Shown here: positions 1 through 7,950 of the stretch, one piece after another | Position numbering within the stretch: position 1 is the first letter of the stretch | Layout: every line of letters starts with the position of its first letter | Source: Legionella israelensis | GTDB lineage: Bacteria > Pseudomonadota > Gammaproteobacteria > Legionellales > Legionellaceae | Reading direction: 5' to 3' | Assembly: GCF_004571175.1 (NCBI RefSeq) | Contig: NZ_CP038273.1 | Span: 3,100,001-3,164,000, forward strand | Length of the DNA: 64,000 nt | The notes under the pieces: model-generated | Database searches by the model: none | Told to the model about the DNA's origin: nothing | What the model saw: only the letters and a program-made list of their open reading frames with translations | Made by a program: the position numbers and the translations under genes

Positions 1-608
1 AAGGCACGCATTGGACAGAAGAAGACGAATATGTCTTGCGCTTGATTAAGCAATCCGATGCTCCTTGTTTTCTGGCGATAAATAAAGTGGATAAAATCGC
101 TGATAAATCTCAATTATTGCCTTTCCTGGACAGAATGCAACAATGTCACGACTTTCATGCAATTATTCCAATATCGGCTAAAACAGGCATCCAGGTGGAT
201 AAATTGCAGGAACAATTAAAAGTCTATTTGCCTGAGGGGCCGCATTTTTTTGCTGAGGATCAGTTTACTGACCGTCCTGTTAAATTTCTTTGCGCTGAAT
301 TGTTGCGTGAAAAAATCTTTCGTCTTTGCGGCCAGGAATTACCGTATTCCACAACCGTTGATATTGAATCTTTTAAAGATGAAGGGGATTTGATACGAAT
401 CCATGCTTTAATTCTGGTCGATAAGGCTAATCACAAGCGTATGATTATCGGTGATAAAGGTCAGAAGCTGAAAGACATAGCAACTAGTGCCCGCCTAGAT
501 ATGGAAAAACTACTGGACAAAAAAGTTTTTCTACAATGCTGGTGTAAAGTGAAATCAGGGTGGACTGAGGATAAAGGGATGCTGAAACAGTTAGGGTTTG
601 ATCATTAG
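1..608 (+). CDS. era: GTPase Era, C-terminal part (5' end outside window)
   Basis: Era is a membrane-associated GTPase that binds the 3' end of 16S rRNA and helps 30S subunit maturation. The reading frame is open from the first codon at position 3 (GTHWTEED...), so the gene begins upstream. The NKVD G4 guanine-specificity motif is visible near base 85, followed by the SAKTG G5 motif. A C-terminal KH RNA-binding domain carries the GxxG-type loop IIGDKGQKLK. The gene ends 2 bp before recO, and the order era-recO-pdxJ is the classical gammaproteobacterial arrangement, normally preceded by rnc. The N-terminal Walker A region cannot be checked here. Confidence 0.97.
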   Translation, partial: GTHWTEEDEYVLRLIKQSDAPCFLAINKVDKIADKSQLLPFLDRMQQCHDFHAIIPISAKTGIQVDKLQEQLKVYLPEGPHFFAEDQFTDRPVKFLCAELLREKIFRLCGQELPYSTTVDIESFKDEGDLIRIHALILVDKANHKRMIIGDKGQKLKDIATSARLDMEKLLDKKVFLQCWCKVKSGWTEDKGMLKQLGFDH

Positions 609-610
609 CA

Positions 611-1282
611 ATGCTTAACGGATGGCTTCTTTTTAAACGCGCATCAGGCGATAGCAGTGTGCAGGCCACTTTCTTTACACGTGAGCAGGGCGTGATTTCT
701 TGCCTTTGCAAAGGATGGCGAGCAGCAAAGAAGAAATCCATACTACAAGCGTTTGTGCCATTATGGCTGTCTATTGATGAGCGTAGAGAATGGTATTATG
801 CCCGCCGCATTGAATTCTCAGGCCCAATTCTGGAATTACAAGGTCAAGCTTTATTTTCCGGGCTTTATGTTAATGAGTTGCTTTATCATGCCTTAAAACC
901 TTTAGATCCTGCTATAAAGCTTTATGACGCCTATCAGCAAACATTGATGTCATTAACTTGTATTCAGGATAAAATGGCTTTAGAGGCCGTGTTAAGGCGA
1001 TTTGAATGGATACTACTGGAAGCTTGTGGTTATGCTGTCTCTTTTGCTGAAGAAGCTGGTACGCTAAAAGCCATAAAACCAGGATCTTTTTATCAATATG
1101 TCGCAGGAGAAGGATTTTACCCTGCTGCCCAAGGTATTGATGGGAGTTATCTTTTGGCGTTAGCGGAAAATAACTTAGAGTGTGCTGAGACGCTAAGAAT
1201 TGCTAAATATATTATGCGTAAGGCGATTTCTCATTTGTTTGATGGCCGGGAAATTAAGTCTCGAGCCTTGTTTCAATCATAG
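611..1282 (+). CDS. recO: DNA repair protein RecO
   Basis: RecO anneals SSB-coated single strands and helps RecR load RecA at gaps in the RecF pathway. The 223-residue product starts with the usual OB-fold N-terminus (GWLLFKRASGDSS..ATFFTREQGVIS.L.KG), followed by the helical domain with the typical YVNELLYHAL segment. Length is in the normal range for Legionella-type RecO. It lies 2 bp behind era and about 45 bp ahead of pdxJ, so it is probably cotranscribed with era. The N-terminal OB fold plus the conserved neighbourhood make the call firm. Confidence 0.94.
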   Translation: MLNGWLLFKRASGDSSVQATFFTREQGVISCLCKGWRAAKKKSILQAFVPLWLSIDERREWYYARRIEFSGPILELQGQALFSGLYVNELLYHALKPLDPAIKLYDAYQQTLMSLTCIQDKMALEAVLRRFEWILLEACGYAVSFAEEAGTLKAIKPGSFYQYVAGEGFYPAAQGIDGSYLLALAENNLECAETLRIAKYIMRKAISHLFDGREIKSRALFQS

Positions 1283-1327
1283 GTAGACTTTTATTGACAT
1301 TTGTTCCATTGTTGGCTGGGTGAAAAC

Positions 1328-2071
1328 ATGAAAGAGATTTTACTGGGTGTAAATATTGATCATATTGCAACGCTGCGACAGGCTCGAGGCACAAAGTATC
1401 CTGATCCTGTACAGGCAGCCATTGAAGCCGAAGAGGCCGGTGCTGATGGTATTACTTTACATATGCGTGAAGATCTTCGCCATATCCAGCCTCGTGATGT
1501 AAGATTGATTAAAGCAATATTACAAACACGTATGAACCTGGAATTAGCGGCAACAAATGCTATGCTTGAATTTGCAGAAGATATAAAACCTGAGCATAGT
1601 TGTCTGGTTCCTGAAAAACGAGAGGAATTAACGACAGAAGGTGGTCTGGATGTGATAACTCATCGAGAGAGCATCAGAAAAGCAGTTCAACGTTTGCAGG
1701 CCATTGGGAGTGAAGTCTCATTGTTTATTGATCCTGAGATAGAACAGATCGATGCGGCTAAAGAGGTTGGAGCGCCTGTTATTGAACTTCATACCGGTTG
1801 TTATGCTGAAGCGTCCACTACTGAAGAGCGTAACAAGGAATTACAACGTTTAAAAAATGCGGCGGAATACGCTCATGCTCAAAAATTAATTGTCAACGCA
1901 GGACATGGCTTGCATTATCATAATGTAAAACCCATAGCTGCAATATCGGTGTTTCATGAATTGAACATTGGCCATTCTATTATCGCGCGGGCATTGTTCA
2001 GTGGATTAAAACAGGCCGTGAAAGACATGCGGCAATTGATGCTGGAAGCAAGACATGATGGCGACTACTGA
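1328..2071 (+). CDS. pdxJ: Pyridoxine 5'-phosphate synthase PdxJ
   Basis: PdxJ condenses 1-deoxy-D-xylulose 5-phosphate with 3-amino-2-oxopropyl phosphate to form pyridoxine 5'-phosphate, the last ring-closing step of the DXP-dependent vitamin B6 pathway. The TIM-barrel signature runs in order: [64 protein letters not shown] and [10 protein letters not shown]. The ATG at 1328 is preferred over an upstream TTG at 1301 because it gives the standard N-terminus ([13 protein letters not shown]). The 3' end overlaps the next gene by 17 bp, suggesting translational coupling. Confidence 0.97.
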   Translation: MKEILLGVNIDHIATLRQARGTKYPDPVQAAIEAEEAGADGITLHMREDLRHIQPRDVRLIKAILQTRMNLELAATNAMLEFAEDIKPEHSCLVPEKREELTTEGGLDVITHRESIRKAVQRLQAIGSEVSLFIDPEIEQIDAAKEVGAPVIELHTGCYAEASTTEERNKELQRLKNAAEYAHAQKLIVNAGHGLHYHNVKPIAAISVFHELNIGHSIIARALFSGLKQAVKDMRQLMLEARHDGDY

Positions 2072-3875
2072 AGCGATTGTTATTCGTATTACCGGTGACT
2101 CAGGCGATGGTATGCAACTCATTGGTGAGCAACTTACCATCACCGCTGCCCTTACAGGCCATGATGTGCGTACTTTGCCGGATTTTCCTGCAGAAATTCG
2201 TGCGCCTGCAGGTACTGTTGCTGGCGTCTCCGGTTTTCAACTTGCCATGTCTGAAAAGGCCATTTTTACGGCTGGTGAGTCATTGGATGTATTAGTCGCT
2301 CTTAATCCGGCTGCATTAAAGCATTCCCTAGCTTATCTGGATCAAGGCGGATTGCTTTTGATCAATGAAGACAGTTTTAAGGTTAAAGATTGGAAAAAGG
2401 CCGGTCTTGATGAAGATTTCCTTAATAAAAATGCCGAACACTATCATATCATCTCTTTACCTTTAATGACCCTTTCAACTCAGGCTGTTTCTGGTTTGGA
2501 ATTGGCTAAATCGCAAGCGCAAAAATGTAAAAATTTTTATGTGCTTGGCTTGGTATTGTGGTTATTTGATTTGCCCACGGAACATTGTTTGAGTTTTATA
2601 ACTCATAAATTTCAAGATAAGCCGGTTATGGCCAAAGCGAATGAGCAGGCCATGATGGCCGGTTATAATTATGCCGCTACACTTGAGCTAAGCCGCAAGA
2701 ATTATATGTTGGGGCAGGTTAATCGCGTTCCCGGAGATTATCGGCAAATCACGGGTGTTGAAGCGGTAGCACTGGCCGCTGCTACGGTCGCTGTCGGATG
2801 CCAGACCTCATTGCTGGTTTCAGGTTATCCTATTACTCCAGCTTCTGCTATTTTACAGGAATGTGCCAAATTGACTGAATATGGTGTCCAATTGCTGCAA
2901 GCCGAAGATGAAATCGCCGCACTTTGCTCATGTTTAGGGGCTGCTTATGGGGGTAAACTGGCATTGTCCTGCACATCTGGGCCTGGCTTTGATTTAAAAA
3001 GTGAGAGTCTCGGACTTGCTGTGATCGGCGAATTGCCCTTGGTCCTTGTTGATGTGCAAAGAGCAGGGGCTTCTACTGGACTGCCGACCAAAACAGGTCA
3101 AAGTGACTTGCGTCAGGCACTTTATGGCAGGCATGGGGAAGCACCTTTACCTGTATTAGCGGCACAGTCACCTGCCGATTGTTTTAATATTATTCTCGAA
3201 GCCTTTACAATGGCAGTTAAATACATGACACCTGTGGTGGTTTTACTGGATGCTTATCTGGCTAATGCAGCTGAGCCTTGGAAAATCCCTGATACGGCTG
3301 ATTTAAACCTGCCTGTTCTTCATTTTAATCGTTTTAACAAACCTTATCAGAGGGATGAGGTGTTAAGCCGTAGCTGGAATGTTCCCGGTACTCCCGGCTT
3401 TATTTATCAGTTAGGTGGTCTGGAAAAACAAGGTGAAGATGGGAAAGTCAGTTATGAGGCTGAAAATCATCAGAAAATGGTCTCTTTACGTGCAAGTAAA
3501 ATTAAAGGAATAAGTCGAGATTATCCTCCTTTAATCATTGAGGGGGACGAGAAAGCATCGATATTGCTTATCGGCTGGGGAAGTACCTATGGTGCTCTGA
3601 AAGCTGCCGTTGAACAATGTCTGTCATCTGATTTGCCAATTGCTCTTTTACATTTAAGACAATTAAATCCTTTACCTGATGACTTGGGAGTTGTTTTATC
3701 CCGTTATAGCAAGATTATTGTTGCGGAACTGAATTCCGGCCATCTTTGTCAATTGTTAAGAGCAGAATATCTTATCGACGCAAAGTCTATCAATCAATGC
3801 AACGGCCAGTCTTTTACGATAAATTATTTAATCAATGCCATCAAAGTGGAAGTCGGACATGAATGCCAGTTATAA
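2055..3875 (+). CDS. korA: 2-oxoacid:acceptor oxidoreductase, fused gamma-alpha subunit
   Basis: This is the fused gamma-alpha subunit of a 2-oxoacid (probably 2-oxoglutarate) ferredoxin/flavodoxin oxidoreductase, which oxidatively decarboxylates 2-oxoacids to acyl-CoA. The first ~190 residues form the gamma domain ([14 protein letters not shown] at the start). From about residue 230 comes the pyrimidine-binding alpha domain, with [31 protein letters not shown] and [17 protein letters not shown] transketolase-C-like part follows. At 606 residues it fits the KorA fusion type. The start codons (ATGATG at 2055/2058) lie inside pdxJ, and the 3' end overlaps korB by 17 bp. The substrate is inferred from family resemblance. 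Confidence 0.9.
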   Translation: MMATTEAIVIRITGDSGDGMQLIGEQLTITAALTGHDVRTLPDFPAEIRAPAGTVAGVSGFQLAMSEKAIFTAGESLDVLVALNPAALKHSLAYLDQGGLLLINEDSFKVKDWKKAGLDEDFLNKNAEHYHIISLPLMTLSTQAVSGLELAKSQAQKCKNFYVLGLVLWLFDLPTEHCLSFITHKFQDKPVMAKANEQAMMAGYNYAATLELSRKNYMLGQVNRVPGDYRQITGVEAVALAAATVAVGCQTSLLVSGYPITPASAILQECAKLTEYGVQLLQAEDEIAALCSCLGAAYGGKLALSCTSGPGFDLKSESLGLAVIGELPLVLVDVQRAGASTGLPTKTGQSDLRQALYGRHGEAPLPVLAAQSPADCFNIILEAFTMAVKYMTPVVVLLDAYLANAAEPWKIPDTADLNLPVLHFNRFNKPYQRDEVLSRSWNVPGTPGFIYQLGGLEKQGEDGKVSYEAENHQKMVSLRASKIKGISRDYPPLIIEGDEKASILLIGWGSTYGALKAAVEQCLSSDLPIALLHLRQLNPLPDDLGVVLSRYSKIIVAELNSGHLCQLLRAEYLIDAKSINQCNGQSFTINYLINAIKVEVGHECQL

Positions 3876-4827
3876 GCGAGAAGATTTCAGTAACGACAAT
3901 GAGGTGCGCTGGTGTCCAGGTTGTGGTGATTACGCTATTTTAGCAGCACTGCAAAAGGCTTTACCCGAAATTGGTTTACCTCCCGAGCAGCATGTCTTTG
4001 TTTCCGGAATTGGCTGTGCCGGACGCTTACCTTATTATATGAATGCTTATGGTTTTCATACCATTCACGGGCGAGCTACGGCTGTGGCTACAGGTTTAAA
4101 GGCCATGCGGGATGATCTCAGTGTATGGGTGATTACCGGTGATGGTGACGCTTTAAGTATTGGTGGCAATCATTTAATTCATTGTTTGCGTCGCAATGTG
4201 AATATCAAAATTCTGCTTTTCAATAATCAGGTGTATGGATTGACCAAAGGCCAGTTTTCACCGACTTCCCAACCGGGACAAATTACAAAGACTTCTCCTT
4301 ATGGAGTAAGCAGTCAACCTGTTCATCCATTAGCTTTAGCATTGGCAGCAGGAGCGACTTTTATAGCAAGAGCAGTGGATAAGGATCCCAATCACTTGGC
4401 CTCTGTCTTGAAGGAGGCGCATGCCCACCAAGGCTGTTCTTTTATTGAAATTTATCAGGATTGTAATATTTTTAATAAGGGCATTTTTGATGCTTTTACG
4501 GTGAAAGCAAATCGAGCAGCTAATACGATCCTTCTGGAAGAAGGTAAACCCTTTACCTTTGGGGAAGATAATGAACACTGCCTGAAATGGATTAACGGGC
4601 AATTTTACATTGGCGCCAGGAAAGATACAGAGAATGACGTGCATGATCGGTCAGATTGGAACAAAGCCATGTGCCTATCTCAATTACATTTTCCCGATTT
4701 CCCGGTTCCTCTTGGTATTTATTATCAAACAGAGCAGCCTTCCTTTAAGTTGAGCAGAAAGATAAATAAATCATTAGAGGATTTGCCAGCCTTGTTCAGA
4801 AAGAAAGCCAGCTGGCAGCAGAAATAA
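3859..4827 (+). CDS. korB: 2-oxoacid:acceptor oxidoreductase, beta subunit
   Basis: This subunit binds thiamine diphosphate and an Fe-S cluster and pairs with the preceding alpha subunit. The N-terminus has WCPGCGDYAILAAL, which holds two of the cluster-binding cysteines, followed by SGIGCAGR. The TPP site is GDGDALSIGGNHLIH...NNQVYGLTKGQFSPTS. The ATG at 3859, inside the end of korA, gives the standard start (MNASYKRED); an in-frame upstream ATG at 3835 would add eight residues with no resemblance to the family. At 322 residues it is of normal length. No ferredoxin gene is adjacent, so the electron acceptor is encoded elsewhere. Confidence 0.92.
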   Translation: MNASYKREDFSNDNEVRWCPGCGDYAILAALQKALPEIGLPPEQHVFVSGIGCAGRLPYYMNAYGFHTIHGRATAVATGLKAMRDDLSVWVITGDGDALSIGGNHLIHCLRRNVNIKILLFNNQVYGLTKGQFSPTSQPGQITKTSPYGVSSQPVHPLALALAAGATFIARAVDKDPNHLASVLKEAHAHQGCSFIEIYQDCNIFNKGIFDAFTVKANRAANTILLEEGKPFTFGEDNEHCLKWINGQFYIGARKDTENDVHDRSDWNKAMCLSQLHFPDFPVPLGIYYQTEQPSFKLSRKINKSLEDLPALFRKKASWQQK

Positions 4828-4938
4828 ATACGACTTATGACAAATTCCTTCAGTATAGGAGAAATGTCCGGACTTTTGTATTTTTTCAGTAAGGTCATTG
4901 AATATAAAATTTCATAGATACGTTAAATTAAGTCTGAA

Positions 4939-4967
4939 CTATGTGAGCTTTGACGCTCTTCATTCAA
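4939..4967 (+). repeat. Possible degenerate copy of a dispersed CTATGTGAGC repeat
   Basis: The stretch has CTATGTGAGC followed about ten bases later by TTCATTCAA. The same two blocks appear in the same order in the better copies at 25053-25100 (plus) and 49319-49374 (minus). It lies about 110 bp downstream of korB. The match is short and could be chance; I rank it as the weakest of the three. Confidence 0.25.
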
Positions 4968-4968
4968 C

Positions 4969-5181
4969 TCAAACTTTAAAAGTATAAGTATTTTTTTCAG
5001 CCATATCTTGAGCTATTTTTTCATCATTGACAGTAAGATGCGGCTTCGTAACTTTTACACCGACTCCACCAAAACATCCACCATGCTCTATACTAATTGC
5101 GCCTGTGTTAATTTTTGGCATCTTAATGCAAGAACTGGGTTTCCTTCGGCTAAAGAAGAAATTTTCAAATTTTGCTTTCAT
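4969..5181 (-). CDS. Small orphan protein with GGCFGG motif
   Basis: I do not recognise this 70-residue protein. The start at 5181 is supported by a GAGGG Shine-Dalgarno sequence about eight bases upstream. A longer in-frame start at 5220 lacks a comparable site. The N-terminus is basic and aromatic (MKAKFENFFFSRRKP), the middle has HGGCFGGVGVKV, and the C-terminal half is polar. There is no signal peptide or membrane segment. It occupies the korB-BI-1 interval alone and reads the same way as the BI-1 gene. The glycine pair before a Cys/Gly-rich stretch faintly recalls double-glycine peptide leaders, but no processing or export gene is adjacent. It could be spurious. Confidence 0.45.
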   Translation of the reverse strand: MKAKFENFFFSRRKPSSCIKMPKINTGAISIEHGGCFGGVGVKVTKPHLTVNDEKIAQDMAEKNTYTFKV

Positions 5182-5309
5182 TTTTATACCCTCAAATAAA
5201 AAAGATTTAATTACGTACATAAAGAATTTTATTTTGTAGTTATTAACAAAATATTATCATGTTGGGTATAAAGCGACACATATAAAGTTCTGGAAATACT
5301 TTTACAAAT

Positions 5310-5337
5310 AAAAAAAATCCCGGCAATGGCCGGGATT
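5310..5337 (-). terminator. Rho-independent terminator of the Bax-inhibitor-1 gene
   Basis: A 9-bp GC-rich stem (AATCCCGGC/GCCGGGATT, loop AATG) is followed on the minus strand by a run of T residues (the A-run at 5310-5317 on the plus strand). It sits 20 bp beyond the stop codon of the minus-strand gene at 5358-6032, as expected for an intrinsic terminator. Confidence 0.9.
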
Positions 5338-5357
5338 ATATAAAATGAACAATGTTT

Positions 5358-6032
5358 TTAGTCACGTCCTGAAAATGCACTTAACAGATTCAGCAGGCTG
5401 ACAAAAAGATTATAGATGGATACAAATAATGTCACCGTAGCGGAAATGTAGTTGGTTTCTCCACCATGAATAATTTCACTGGTTTGAAAGAGAATTAATC
5501 CAGAGGAAATCAGCACGAAAGCGGCAGAGACTGCCAAATGGAGAGCAGGAATATTAAAGAATATACCTGCGATCATGGCTAGCAAGGCGATCATTACACC
5601 TACAAAAAGAAAACCACCCAAAAAACTGAAATCTTTTCTTGTTGTTAAAGCGTATCCGGATAAGGCAAAGAAAATCATGCCTGTTCCGCCAAGCGCTGTG
5701 GTTATCAATTGTGGGCCATTGGAAAAATTAGCAATGTAAAAGCTGAGTAAAGGCCCTAAGGTGTATCCCATAAAACCTGTAAAGGCAAATACGCTGATTA
5801 ATCCAAGTGCACTGTTTCGTAAGGCATGTGTTAAAAACATCAAGCCATAAGCGCCAACTATCATAAACAATGGATTCAGTGGTTTTACTGCGAAAGCAAA
5901 AGATAGATAAGCACAAAAGGCAGAAAAGAAAAATGTCATGCTCAATAAAAGATAGGTGTTGCGCAGAACCTTATTGGTTGCGAGCACGGACTCTTTTTGT
6001 TGATTTAATATGGTAATGTTATTGCGGTTCAT
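5358..6032 (-). CDS. Bax inhibitor-1/YccA family membrane protein
   Basis: This is a 224-residue multipass inner-membrane protein of the BI-1 (UPF0005/YccA/YbhL) family, thought to act as a pH-sensitive calcium leak or stress-related channel; the bacterial role is not settled. About seven hydrophobic segments follow a short cytoplasmic N-terminus (MNRNNITILNQQKESVLATNK). The family-type segment FTGFMGYTLGPLLSFY lies in the middle. The C-terminus NLFVSLLNLLSAFSGRD is the conserved IYNLFVSLLQLL..F.GR..D ending. It is a monocistronic minus-strand gene with its own terminator. Confidence 0.93.
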   Translation of the reverse strand: MNRNNITILNQQKESVLATNKVLRNTYLLLSMTFFFSAFCAYLSFAFAVKPLNPLFMIVGAYGLMFLTHALRNSALGLISVFAFTGFMGYTLGPLLSFYIANFSNGPQLITTALGGTGMIFFALSGYALTTRKDFSFLGGFLFVGVMIALLAMIAGIFFNIPALHLAVSAAFVLISSGLILFQTSEIIHGGETNYISATVTLFVSIYNLFVSLLNLLSAFSGRD

Positions 6033-6376
6033 TCTGGCTAACTCCTGGTTATTTATAAATTTAGTCTAGCATATATGTGGCCAAATTGCTTGAGTTTCAA
6101 GTCTATATCTCTTATGGAGGATGATCAATATGATATAATTATTATACCGTAAATTTAAACACCGTAACTTGGCTTTACAGAAATTTTAAATTTGAATATA
6201 TCGCAAAACTGGCCCTAACTTACGAAACCCAATCTTTTTTTATAAAACTCCGAACTGGGGTTATAAAAAAATTTTTAAATTCAATCGTTTATTTCGTATA
6301 AATATCCCTTTTTCTGAAAACATTTTATGCCTTGATCTTGGCTTTTTTCATAAGTCGCAGACTATATAAATTCAAT
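6033..6376. other. AT-rich intergenic region between BI-1 gene and recA
   Basis: No gene is supported in this stretch between the divergent BI-1 gene and recA. It is strongly AT-rich with poly-A/T tracts (6230-6280) and presumably holds the BI-1 promoter. I saw no tRNA, repeat copy or convincing hairpin with a T-run. Confidence 0.6.
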
Positions 6377-6405
6377 TTGCTGCCTGCCTGTATCTGTGGG
6401 ATAAT
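6377..6405 (+). promoter_or_regulatory. Sigma-70 promoter of recA
   Basis: TTGCTG (6377-6382) and GATAAT (6400-6405) are separated by exactly 17 bp, a near-consensus sigma-70 promoter. The -10 lies 33 bp ahead of the recA start. No CTGT-N8-ACAG LexA operator overlaps it. This agrees with my recollection that Legionella lacks a classical LexA/SOS system. Confidence 0.75.
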
Positions 6406-6437
6406 TTTTTGTTCTTATTAAAACAGATTGGGTTGAA

Positions 6438-7475
6438 ATGATGGAAGAGAATAAACAAAAAGCTTTAACTGCCGCACTCGCACAAATAGAACGACAATTC
6501 GGTAAAGGCTCTGTGATGCGTATGGGAGACAGCACGGTCAGTCGCGATATTGAAGCCATTTCTACCGGCTCGCTAGGTCTGGATATTGCTCTCGGTATAG
6601 GTGGATTGCCAAGAGGAAGAGTCGTTGAGATTTATGGTCCTGAATCTTCAGGAAAAACCACGTTAACCTTGCAGGTTATCGCAGAATGTCAGAAGAAAGG
6701 GGGTACCGCTGCTTTTGTGGATGCTGAGCATGCGCTGGACCCTAGTTATGCAGCAAAACTTGGTGTGAATGTAGATGATTTGTTAGTATCGCAGCCAGAC
6801 ACCGGAGAGCAGGCTTTGGAAATTACCGATATGCTTGTACGTTCTTCTGCTGTGGATGTGGTGATCGTTGATTCAGTAGCCGCCTTGACACCCAAAGCCG
6901 AGATTGAAGGAGAAATGGGAGATGCTCACGTGGGTTTGCAGGCACGCTTAATGTCTCAGGCTCTGCGCAAACTGACCGCAAATATTAAACGCTCAAATAC
7001 TTTGGTTGTATTTATCAACCAGATTCGTATGAAAATTGGTGTAATGTTTGGAAATCCTGAAACCACGACGGGAGGTAATGCACTTAAATTTTATGCTTCC
7101 GTACGTTTGGATATCCGTCGAACAGGCTCCATTAAAAAAGGCGAAGAAATTTATGGTAATGAAACGCGAGTGAAAGTGGTGAAAAATAAAGTGGCTCCTC
7201 CTTTCAAAACCACTGATTTTGATATTCTTTATAATGAAGGAATTTCCCGGGAGAGTGAAATTATTAATTTAGGTGTACAATTGAACCTAATTGAAAAGGC
7301 CGGGGCCTGGTACAGTTATAATCAGGAAAAAATTGGGCAGGGCAAGGAAAATGTACGTGTTTATCTTAAGGAGAACCCGCAGATAACGGCAACCATTGAA
7401 CAGAAAATCCGCGAACAACTCCTGACCAAACCCCTTTCCACTGTTCAGGAGTCCGCAGAGTTAGTGGATGATTAA
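6438..7475 (+). CDS. recA: Recombinase RecA
   Basis: RecA polymerises on single-stranded DNA and catalyses strand exchange in recombination and repair; in Legionella it also serves natural transformation. Visible are the Walker A motif GPESSGKT (residues 67-74), the [10 protein letters not shown] segment, the Walker B region [10 protein letters not shown], the L1/L2 DNA-binding loops ([23 protein letters not shown] and [15 protein letters not shown]) and the NKVAPPF segment. At 345 residues it is full length. Two adjacent ATGs (6438, 6441) are possible starts. It overlaps recX by 8 bp. Confidence 0.99.
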   Translation: MMEENKQKALTAALAQIERQFGKGSVMRMGDSTVSRDIEAISTGSLGLDIALGIGGLPRGRVVEIYGPESSGKTTLTLQVIAECQKKGGTAAFVDAEHALDPSYAAKLGVNVDDLLVSQPDTGEQALEITDMLVRSSAVDVVIVDSVAALTPKAEIEGEMGDAHVGLQARLMSQALRKLTANIKRSNTLVVFINQIRMKIGVMFGNPETTTGGNALKFYASVRLDIRRTGSIKKGEEIYGNETRVKVVKNKVAPPFKTTDFDILYNEGISRESEIINLGVQLNLIEKAGAWYSYNQEKIGQGKENVRVYLKENPQITATIEQKIREQLLTKPLSTVQESAELVDD

Positions 7476-7911
7476 GGCTTTTGATAATGCAGCGCGCCTG
7501 TTAGCCAGGCGTGAGCATGGTGCACAAGAGTTAATCCATAAATTGATGCAGAAAGGCTATACTCGAGAAGAGGCAGATGATGCACTTGCTAAATGCCAGC
7601 ACTTGGGTTTACAAAATGAAAAGCGTTTTATTGAAGCTGTCTTGAATTTAAGAATGCGTCAGGGATATGGCCCGCAAAAAATTAAGCAGGAATTGCAGTC
7701 GAAGCAGGTTGACTCTGAGCTGCTTGACGATCTTTTGCTTGATGAAGAGATGGATTGGTTAGGCTGTGCTCTGAAAGTCTGGTATAAAAAAAACAAGGAT
7801 ATTGAACTTGATTTTGTTCAATTGCAAAAAATGAAGCGATTTTTGCTTTACCGTGGATTTCCTTCAGATATTATTCAACAGGTGGTTTGTGAAGTTAAGC
7901 CGACCAGTTAG
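7468..7911 (+). CDS. recX: RecA regulator RecX
   Basis: RecX binds RecA filaments and limits their extension. The 147-residue protein shows the repeated three-helix pattern of the family: [21 protein letters not shown]...[44 protein letters not shown]. It ends with a third repeat around [20 protein letters not shown]. The start codon lies within the last codons of recA, so the two are translationally coupled, the usual recA-recX arrangement. Confidence 0.95.
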   Translation: MIKAFDNAARLLARREHGAQELIHKLMQKGYTREEADDALAKCQHLGLQNEKRFIEAVLNLRMRQGYGPQKIKQELQSKQVDSELLDDLLLDEEMDWLGCALKVWYKKNKDIELDFVQLQKMKRFLLYRGFPSDIIQQVVCEVKPTS

Positions 7912-7950
7912 ATTTTTAGCCTGATATTTATAAGTTAGAAAGTTGCCATT

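Noticed and set aside
6377-6437. LexA/SOS box at recA
   Set aside because: CTGT occurs but no ACAG at the correct spacing; no operator could be supported.
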